Shown here: in pieces, positions 58,192-64,000 of the stretch | How positions within the stretch are numbered: the stretch's first letter is position 1 | How the letters are laid out: each line of letters starts with the position of its first letter | From: Longispora albida DSM 44784 | Lineage (GTDB): Bacteria > Actinomycetota > Actinomycetes > Mycobacteriales > Micromonosporaceae | Assembly (NCBI RefSeq): GCF_000379825.1 | Contig: NZ_KB903817.1 | Span: forward strand, 1-64,000 | Direction: 5' to 3' | Length of the DNA stretch: 64,000 bases | Made by a program: the position numbers and the translations under genes | Notes under the pieces: generated by a model | Seen by the model: the letters and a program-made list of their open reading frames with translations, nothing else | Told to the model about the DNA's origin: nothing | Database searches by the model: none

Positions 58192-58931
58192 AGGCCAGTT
58201 CGCTCGTGATGTTGCGCCGCAACTTCAAGCACGTCACCCGGAACCCGACGTCGGTGTTCAACGCGGTCCTGATGCCGATCGTCATCATGTTCATGTTCGT
58301 CTACATGCTCGGTGACGCGTTCAGCGTGGGCGTCGACTACATCGACTACGCGACACCAGGGCTGATGCTGCTGGCGGTCTGCTACGGGCTCGGGGGCACC
58401 GCGACCTCGGTGAACTCCGACATGACCAAGGGCATCATCAACCGGTTCAAAGTCATGGACGTCTCGCGGGGAGCGGTGCTGACCGGGCACGTCGTCTCCA
58501 GCGTCGTGACCAACCTGGTGGCCATCGTCGCCCTGGTCGGAGTGGCTTTCGCGCTCGGATTCAGCCCGAAGGCGGGTTTCCTCGACTGGCTCGGCGTCGC
58601 CGGGATGGTCGTGCTGCTGGCGACCGCCGCCGGCTGGTTCACGGTCGCACTGGGCCTGTTCGCGAAGTCGCCGGAAACGGCTGGCATGGCTGCGGTACCG
58701 CTGGTCATGCTGCCGTTCTTCAGCAGCGCGATCGTGCCGGCCGAGAAGATGGGCCCTGGCGTCCGGCAGTTCGCGGAGTACCAGCCCTTCACGCCGATCA
58801 TCGAGACCATGCGCGGCCTGCTCAACGGCACTCCGTCCAGCAGCGACACGATCACGGCTGTCGCCTGGTGTGCCGTGATCGCCATCGTCGGGTACCTGTG
58901 GGCCCGCTCGCTGTTCACGAAGCGAGCGTGA
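58188..58931 (+). CDS. ABC-2 permease, DrrB type
   Basis: A 247-residue membrane subunit with six hydrophobic segments (FNAVLMPIVIMFMFVYMLG, TPGLMLLAVCYGLG, NLVAIVALVGVAFALGF and others) of the ABC-2 family. The loop EYQPFTPIIETMRGLLNG is typical of DrrB. It overlaps the ATPase gene by four bases (ATGA) and forms the exporter with it. The 3' end overlaps the convergent regulator gene by 17 bases. Confidence 0.93.
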   Translation: MKASSLVMLRRNFKHVTRNPTSVFNAVLMPIVIMFMFVYMLGDAFSVGVDYIDYATPGLMLLAVCYGLGGTATSVNSDMTKGIINRFKVMDVSRGAVLTGHVVSSVVTNLVAIVALVGVAFALGFSPKAGFLDWLGVAGMVVLLATAAGWFTVALGLFAKSPETAGMAAVPLVMLPFFSSAIVPAEKMGPGVRQFAEYQPFTPIIETMRGLLNGTPSSSDTITAVAWCAVIAIVGYLWARSLFTKRA

Positions 58932-61900
58932 CCGCCACCAGCTCGCCCCAGCTCGTCTCCGCACCCGCCCGCGCCGCCTCAGCGAACTCGGTCTCGCTGA
59001 GGCGGCGCCGCGTTTCCTCCTCGATCCGGGCCAGGTCCGGCAGGGAACGATCGGCGAGCCCGCGCGCGGCCGTGCTCGCCGCGATCAGCTGGGCGGCCTG
59101 CCCGGGCTGGTCACGGCGCAGCGCGAGGTCGGCGACGCCGACGAGTACGAGCGAGAGGAGCGGCGCGTGGCCAGCCTCGGCAGCGGCCTCACAGGCGGCG
59201 GCCCGGTGACTGCGGGCCTCGGCGAGATCGTCAGTCAGGTACCCGAGCGTGTCGTGCACGACCCCCCGGATGCTCGGCTGTTCGGCCTTGTCGCCGAGGA
59301 TCGACAGGGCGGCGTCGAGCTGCCGGCGGGCCTCGGGGGCGTCGCCCCGCCAGCGGGCGAGGTCCACTCTGGACAGCGCGAGTTCGGCCAGCGACTCCTG
59401 CCAGGTGACCTGGCCGGCCAGCCGGACGGCCTCGGCGATCGTCGACTCGCTGGCCTCGGCGTCGCCCAGCAGCCAGTACAGCTGGGCCTGCCGGGACTGG
59501 ATCCGGATGACGTCCTCGATCGCTCCGGCCTCGGTGACGACCTCGATCGCCTGCTCGTAGTACGCGCACGCCGCCGCGAAGTCACCCCGGGTCGCGATCC
59601 GGTCGGCCAGCTCGGTCAGCGCGAAGGAGATCCCGAACCGTTCCCCGATCACGCGGAACTCGGCGAGCGCCGTCTCCAGGCACTCGTCGGCCTCCAGCCC
59701 GCCCTCGCCGAACATGATCCGCATCTTGCCGAGCTGCAGCCGGGCGAGCGCGCGCACCCACGGATCCTCGTTGCCCAGCACCGACTCCCAGGCCGGCAGG
59801 AAGTCCGTCGGGTCGTGCAGCATGCGTTCCAGCGGGACGATCAGGCCGAGCAGCGGGTTGCGTGACCCGCTGCGCCGCGCGTACAGGAGCGTCTTGTGGA
59901 TCCACTCCTCGGCCTGGTTCTCGTCGCTGCCCCGCCCGGAACTGGCGAACATCACGACGAGCGCGTACACCGAGGCCCGCACGTCGTCGTCGACCTCGCC
60001 GGGGAGCCCGGTGGCCGCGAGGATCAGCTCGATGCCCTCCGCCTTGTGCCCGCTGAGCCACCAGTACCAGCCGCTGGCCGCCGCGAGCCGCATCGCCGCC
60101 TGGGCGTCGCCGGCCGCGAGCGCGCCCCGCATGGCCGCGCCCAGGTTGTCGTGCTCGGCTTCGAGCGTGACCAGCCACTCCAGCTGCTCGGCGCGGCGGA
60201 GGTGCGGGTCGGCGGTCTCGGCGAGTTCGGTGAAGTACGCGAGGTACGCGGCGCGGGCCAGCTCGGCCTCCTCCGCCTCGGCGAGCCGGTGCCCGGCGTA
60301 CTCCCTGATCGTGCCGAGCATCCGGTACCTGGGCGCTCCCCGGTCGTCCTCGGCTGCCACCAGCAGCGACTTCTCGGCGAGCGCGGTGAGAAGTTCGAGC
60401 ACGTCCTCTGCTTCGGTGGTCTCGCCGGAGCACACCCGCTCGGCGGCCTCCAGGCTCGCCCCGCCGGCGAACACCGCCAGCCTGCGCAGGACGGCCTGCT
60501 CGGGGCCGGTCAGCAGTTCCCAGCTCCAGTCGACCATCGCGCGGAGCGTCCGGTGGTGGGGGAGCGCGGTCCGGCTGCCCCCGGTCAGCAGGCGGAACCG
60601 GTCGTCGATCCGGTTGGCGAGCTGCTCGATGGACATGGTGCGCAGCCGGGCGGCTGCCAGCTCGATCGCCAGCGGCATTCCGTCCAGCGCCCGGCAGACG
60701 CGGGCCATCGCCGGCAGCGCGCTGGGGCCGGCTTCCAGGTCCTTGCGTACCGCGCCCGCCCGGTCCCGCAGCAGCCGGACGGCAGGTGAGGCCTCGATCG
60801 CGGCGGGGCTGGCGTCGCCACCGGGCAGGGCCAGCGGCTCGACCGGCCACAGTGCCTCGCCGGTGATCCCGAGCGGTTCGCGGCTGGTCGCCAGGATGCG
60901 CAGCCGCCGGCACTCGCCGAGCACGCGGTGGGCGAACGCCGCCGCCTCTTCGATCAGGTGCTCGCAGTTGTCCAGCACGAGCAGGGTCTCCCGCTCGCGG
61001 ACCGCCGCGATGAACCGGTCGATCGGCTGGGCGTCCGAGGCGTCGCCGAGCAGGGTGTCGCGCAGGCCGAGGCCGGCGAGGGAGGCCTGGGCCACGTCGC
61101 CGCCGAGGCCGATGGCCGCGAGTTCGACCAGCCAGGTGCCGTCGGGCAGCTCGCCGGCCAGCGTGCGCGCGGTCTCGGTGGCCAGCCGGGTCTTCCCCGA
61201 GCCACCCGGCCCGGTCAGGGTGGTCAGCCGGTGCCCGCCGACCAGCTCGCGGACGGCCGCGACGTCGGCTTCCTTGCCGACATAGCTGGTCAGCTCGGCG
61301 CGCAGGTTGGTCTTGCGGGTCTCCTCCCGCCGCCCCAGTTCGCCGCGCAGCAGCGCGACATGCAGCTCCGACAGCTCGGGAGACGGGTCGACGCCAAGCG
61401 TGTCCGCGAGAACTTCGCTGGCCCGCTGATAGACCAGCAAGGCCTCCGAGTCGCGTCCAGACGCCACGAGGGCACGCATCAGAGCAGAAACAAGCTTTTC
61501 GCGTACCGGATGCGCCGCCACCAGATCAGTGAGCTCGCCGACCAGGTCAGCCCCGTGCCCGAGGCCGACCTCCGCGTCGAACCTGTCCTCGGTCGCGGTC
61601 AGCCGCAGCCCGTCGAGCCGGGTGACCGCCGCGTCGAAGGCCCCGCTGTCCGGCAGGCCGACGTCCTGCATCGCCGCGCCGCGCCACAGCCCGAGGGCCT
61701 CGCGGAGCAGGCTGACCCGCCGGGGCCCCTCGCTGGTACGGGCCTGGCCGATCAGGCGCTCGAAGCGGACGGCGTCGACGGCGTCCGGCTCGACGCGCAG
61801 CCGGTACCCGTCGGTCTGGCCCTCGACCGAGCCGGCCGGCAGCACCTTGCGCAGCCGGGAAGCCAGGCGCTGGAGAGCGTTCGCGGCGTCGGCGGGCGGG

Positions 61901-62061
61901 TACTCGCCCCAGATCCAGTCGATCAGCGTGGCCTTCGGGACGGCCCGGCCGGCCTCCAGCGCGAGGGCGATCAACAGGCCGCGCAGCCGGGCTCCCGGTA
62001 CGTCGGCCGTGGCGCCGTCGTCCGTCCTGACCTCGAACGGGCCGAGCATGTTGATCTGCAT
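58915..62061 (-). CDS. BTAD/NB-ARC-type STAND regulator
   Basis: A 1,048-residue AfsR-like regulator. The winged helix (1-95) reads INMLGPFEVRTDDG, LIDWIWGEYPPADAANALQR, TDGYRLRV; the BTAD domain follows (to about 245, DSEALLVYQRASEVL). The NB-ARC-like ATPase has the P-loop GPGGSGKT with Lys290, Walker B TLLVLDNCEHL, and AIELAAARLR in the winged part. The rest is TPR-like (about 640-1048). ATG 62061 starts at the DNA-binding domain. It is convergent with, and overlaps, the ABC exporter operon and is a plausible controller of it. Confidence 0.92.
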   Translation of the reverse strand: MQINMLGPFEVRTDDGATADVPGARLRGLLIALALEAGRAVPKATLIDWIWGEYPPADAANALQRLASRLRKVLPAGSVEGQTDGYRLRVEPDAVDAVRFERLIGQARTSEGPRRVSLLREALGLWRGAAMQDVGLPDSGAFDAAVTRLDGLRLTATEDRFDAEVGLGHGADLVGELTDLVAAHPVREKLVSALMRALVASGRDSEALLVYQRASEVLADTLGVDPSPELSELHVALLRGELGRREETRKTNLRAELTSYVGKEADVAAVRELVGGHRLTTLTGPGGSGKTRLATETARTLAGELPDGTWLVELAAIGLGGDVAQASLAGLGLRDTLLGDASDAQPIDRFIAAVRERETLLVLDNCEHLIEEAAAFAHRVLGECRRLRILATSREPLGITGEALWPVEPLALPGGDASPAAIEASPAVRLLRDRAGAVRKDLEAGPSALPAMARVCRALDGMPLAIELAAARLRTMSIEQLANRIDDRFRLLTGGSRTALPHHRTLRAMVDWSWELLTGPEQAVLRRLAVFAGGASLEAAERVCSGETTEAEDVLELLTALAEKSLLVAAEDDRGAPRYRMLGTIREYAGHRLAEAEEAELARAAYLAYFTELAETADPHLRRAEQLEWLVTLEAEHDNLGAAMRGALAAGDAQAAMRLAAASGWYWWLSGHKAEGIELILAATGLPGEVDDDVRASVYALVVMFASSGRGSDENQAEEWIHKTLLYARRSGSRNPLLGLIVPLERMLHDPTDFLPAWESVLGNEDPWVRALARLQLGKMRIMFGEGGLEADECLETALAEFRVIGERFGISFALTELADRIATRGDFAAACAYYEQAIEVVTEAGAIEDVIRIQSRQAQLYWLLGDAEASESTIAEAVRLAGQVTWQESLAELALSRVDLARWRGDAPEARRQLDAALSILGDKAEQPSIRGVVHDTLGYLTDDLAEARSHRAAACEAAAEAGHAPLLSLVLVGVADLALRRDQPGQAAQLIAASTAARGLADRSLPDLARIEEETRRRLSETEFAEAARAGAETSWGELVAVTLAS

Positions 62062-62192
62062 CCGCCCGATTCTGCCACGGCGATCCGGCCCCTCCGGCTG
62101 CCGAGAGCCGCCCCGGTAACCGGGTCCATAGAGGACGGTGATGTAGAACACTGGCGAGTAACATTGAACAACCTGAAAAGTAAGGTGTTGCG

Positions 62193-64000
62193 GTGATCAC
62201 GGCGCGGACCAGACAGGAACTGCTCGCTGAGCTTGGCCGGCTGCGGGTACGCGCGGCCCGGGGCACAGGCAGGGCGCAGGTGTCCCTCAGGGACCTGGCC
62301 CGCGCCACCGGTGTACCGCGCAGCAGCCTGAGCCAGTACCTCAACGGCCAGGCGCTCATGCCGGGCGACGTGCTGGACGCCGTGGTGCTGGCCCTCGGCG
62401 CGACACCCGCCGAGGCGCGCGAGTGGGCCGAAGCCTGGGAACACGTCACGGCGGAAACCCTGCGCCCAGCCGTACCGGCCGCGCAGCCCGCGCCCGCCAC
62501 GCCCTCCCGCCCGCCGGTACGCCTGCTGCCCGCCGACGTGGCGGCGTTCACCGGCCGGGCCGGGACTCTGTCCGAACTGGATGGGGTGCTCGCCGCCGGT
62601 ACCGGCTCAGCTGTGGTGATCACGGCCATCGCCGGCACGGCTGGCGTCGGCAAGACCGCGCTGGCCGTGCACTGGGCGCACCGGGTGGCCGGGCAGTTCG
62701 AGGACGGCCAGCTCTACCTGAACCTGCGCGGCTACGACCCCGGCCAGCTCGTCACAGCCACGGCAGCCCTGGAACGGCTCCTGCGGACGCTCGGCATCGA
62801 GGCGATCCCGCCGGACCTGGACGGGCGCAGCGACCTGTTCCGCAGTACCCTCGCTGGCCGGCGCATGCTCCTGGTACTGGACAACGCGCGCTCTGCTGAC
62901 CAGATCCGGCCGCTGCTGCCCGGTACACCGGAAGTCCTGGTCCTGGTCACGAGCCGCGACGACATGGCGGGCCTGGTCGCGAGGGACGGCGCGCGCCGGA
63001 TCGCCCTGGACCGGCTCAGCGAGGCCGAGGCGGTCAGCCTGCTCCGCCAGCTGCTGGGCGCCGACCGGGTGCTCGGCGAGCCGGAGGCCATCGCCAGCCT
63101 GGTCCGGCTGTGCTCAGGCCTCCCGCTGGCGCTGCGGATCGCCGCCGAGCGCGTGGCCAGGCTGGGTGACCTGCCGGTGGCGGAGCTGGTCGCCGAGCTG
63201 CGCGGCGAGGGGCTGGACGGGCTCGACGCCGGCGGTGGGCCGCTCACCGATCTGCGCGCGGTGTTCTCCTGGTCCCACCGGGCACTGCCCGCTCCGGCCG
63301 CCCGGCTGTTCGTCCTGCTGGGTGTGGTTCCCGGCCAGGACTTCGATGTGGAGGCGGCGTCGCGGGCCGCCGGCGTCACGTTCGCGGAGGCCCGTTCCCT
63401 GCTCAGTACCCTGGCTCGCGCGCATCTGGTCGAGGGCACCGTCCCCGGTCGCTACGCGATGCACGACCTGCTGGCCGAGTACGCCGCCGAGCTGGTGGCG
63501 GGCCAGCCGCACGAGGCCGAGGAGGCGACGACCCGGCTGTTCGGCTGGTACCTGGCACAGGCCAGGGCAGCTGTCAGCCTCGTACGCCCCGATGGCCTGT
63601 GCCTCGACGACGGCCGGGCGGACAGCGAGCCGGTGTCGCCCATGGACACCGCCTCCGCGCTCGCCTGGCTGCGCACCGAGGAGGACAACCTCGTCGCCGT
63701 CGCCCGCCGGGCGATCGAGCGAGGCCGGCCGGAGATCGCCTGGCTGCTGCTCGACGCGATGCGCAACTGCATGGCCGTCAGCGGCCGGCACGACGAGTGG
63801 CTGGCCGTGGCGGAGACGAGCCTGACGGCGGCCGCTGCCGCTGACGAGGCGCCGGCCCAGGTCGCGATCCTGCTGGCCATGACGCATCTCCGGTTGATGC
63901 GCGGCGAGTTCCCGGCTGCGCTGCGGCACTGCGAGGTGGCGCTGCCACTGGCCGAGTCCTCCGCGATGCCGGCCTACGAGGCCGTGATCCACAGCGCGAT
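62193..64000 (+). CDS. XRE-NB-ARC STAND regulator, cut by window end
   Basis: A regulator open to the end of the window (602 residues seen). Unlike its two relatives it has an N-terminal XRE-like helix-turn-helix (about 28-55, VSLRDLARATGVPRSSLSQY) instead of winged helix plus BTAD. An NB-ARC domain follows: P-loop GTAGVGKT with Lys154, MLLVLDNARS, LPLALRIAAERVA and HDLLAEYAAE. TPR-like repeats begin near 500 and run off the end. GTG 62193 has AAGG seven bases upstream. Divergent from the STAND regulator at 58915; the 131-base gap has AACAC/GTGTT inverted half-sites. Confidence 0.9.
   Translation, partial: MITARTRQELLAELGRLRVRAARGTGRAQVSLRDLARATGVPRSSLSQYLNGQALMPGDVLDAVVLALGATPAEAREWAEAWEHVTAETLRPAVPAAQPAPATPSRPPVRLLPADVAAFTGRAGTLSELDGVLAAGTGSAVVITAIAGTAGVGKTALAVHWAHRVAGQFEDGQLYLNLRGYDPGQLVTATAALERLLRTLGIEAIPPDLDGRSDLFRSTLAGRRMLLVLDNARSADQIRPLLPGTPEVLVLVTSRDDMAGLVARDGARRIALDRLSEAEAVSLLRQLLGADRVLGEPEAIASLVRLCSGLPLALRIAAERVARLGDLPVAELVAELRGEGLDGLDAGGGPLTDLRAVFSWSHRALPAPAARLFVLLGVVPGQDFDVEAASRAAGVTFAEARSLLSTLARAHLVEGTVPGRYAMHDLLAEYAAELVAGQPHEAEEATTRLFGWYLAQARAAVSLVRPDGLCLDDGRADSEPVSPMDTASALAWLRTEEDNLVAVARRAIERGRPEIAWLLLDAMRNCMAVSGRHDEWLAVAETSLTAAAAADEAPAQVAILLAMTHLRLMRGEFPAALRHCEVALPLAESSAMPAYEAVIHSA

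Overview
This is high-GC DNA with strong G/C bias at third codon positions, many GTG starts, leaderless genes, AfsR/BTAD-type regulators, a precorrin-6A synthase and several secreted lectin/protease genes. It fits a chromosomal segment of a filamentous or spore-forming actinomycete. The family cannot be decided from the window; Micromonosporales- or Pseudonocardiales-like is a guess.

Layout. 1-0.3 kb: the 3' end of an IS481-type transposase. 0.3-7.4 kb: an acetyltransferase, a NarL-type two-component system, two paralogous polytopic membrane proteins with identical first 110 bases, and a secreted beta-helix/PKD/FG-GAP protein between them. 7.4-12.9 kb: a Tet/OtrA-type ribosomal protection GTPase with an overlapping leader peptide, an epimerase and TetR pair around a perfect 34-bp operator, a glycosidase-like protein and a second TetR. 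12.9-20.8 kb: mixed metabolism (NTF2-like, CobF, esterase, inositol monophosphatase) and secreted proteins (lytic transglycosylase, ricin-type lectin, M4 metalloprotease with Ig-like repeats and a chitin-binding tail). 20.9-28.3 kb: an alanyl-tRNA-synthetase-like core protein behind an apparently complete alanine-leader transcription attenuator, a PfpI/DJ-1 protein, small proteins, and an AfsR-type giant regulator.

28.4-45.1 kb is an accessory region. It starts at an intact CAU-anticodon tRNA and carries three copies of the tRNA-downstream sequence plus two tRNA 3' remnants, with no integrase: the look of a much-eroded array of integrative elements. Its cargo is a membrane protein, a MucR-like zinc-finger protein, a 2,246-residue Sec-secreted RHS/YD-repeat polymorphic toxin (Hint domain plus HNH-like nuclease tip) with a SUKH/SMI1 immunity gene, an XRE regulator with a PfkB kinase whose start is frameshifted, a MerR-controlled serine hydrolase, gene remnants, and a nucleotidyltransferase.

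45.1-64 kb returns to ordinary actinomycete content: a secreted serine hydrolase, a membrane Ser/Thr kinase, a VOC protein, a secreted emfourin-like inhibitor (plausible partner of the M4 protease), an MFS exporter with a divergent regulator, two sigma-factor modules each overlapping its downstream partner, a DUF4097 protein divergent from a DrrAB-type ABC transporter with a dense operator region, and two large STAND regulators, the last cut by the window end.

The best candidates for new biology are the alanine-leader attenuator on an editing-less AlaS-like gene, the Shine-Dalgarno-masking leader of the ribosomal protection gene, and the toxin-bearing tRNA island.
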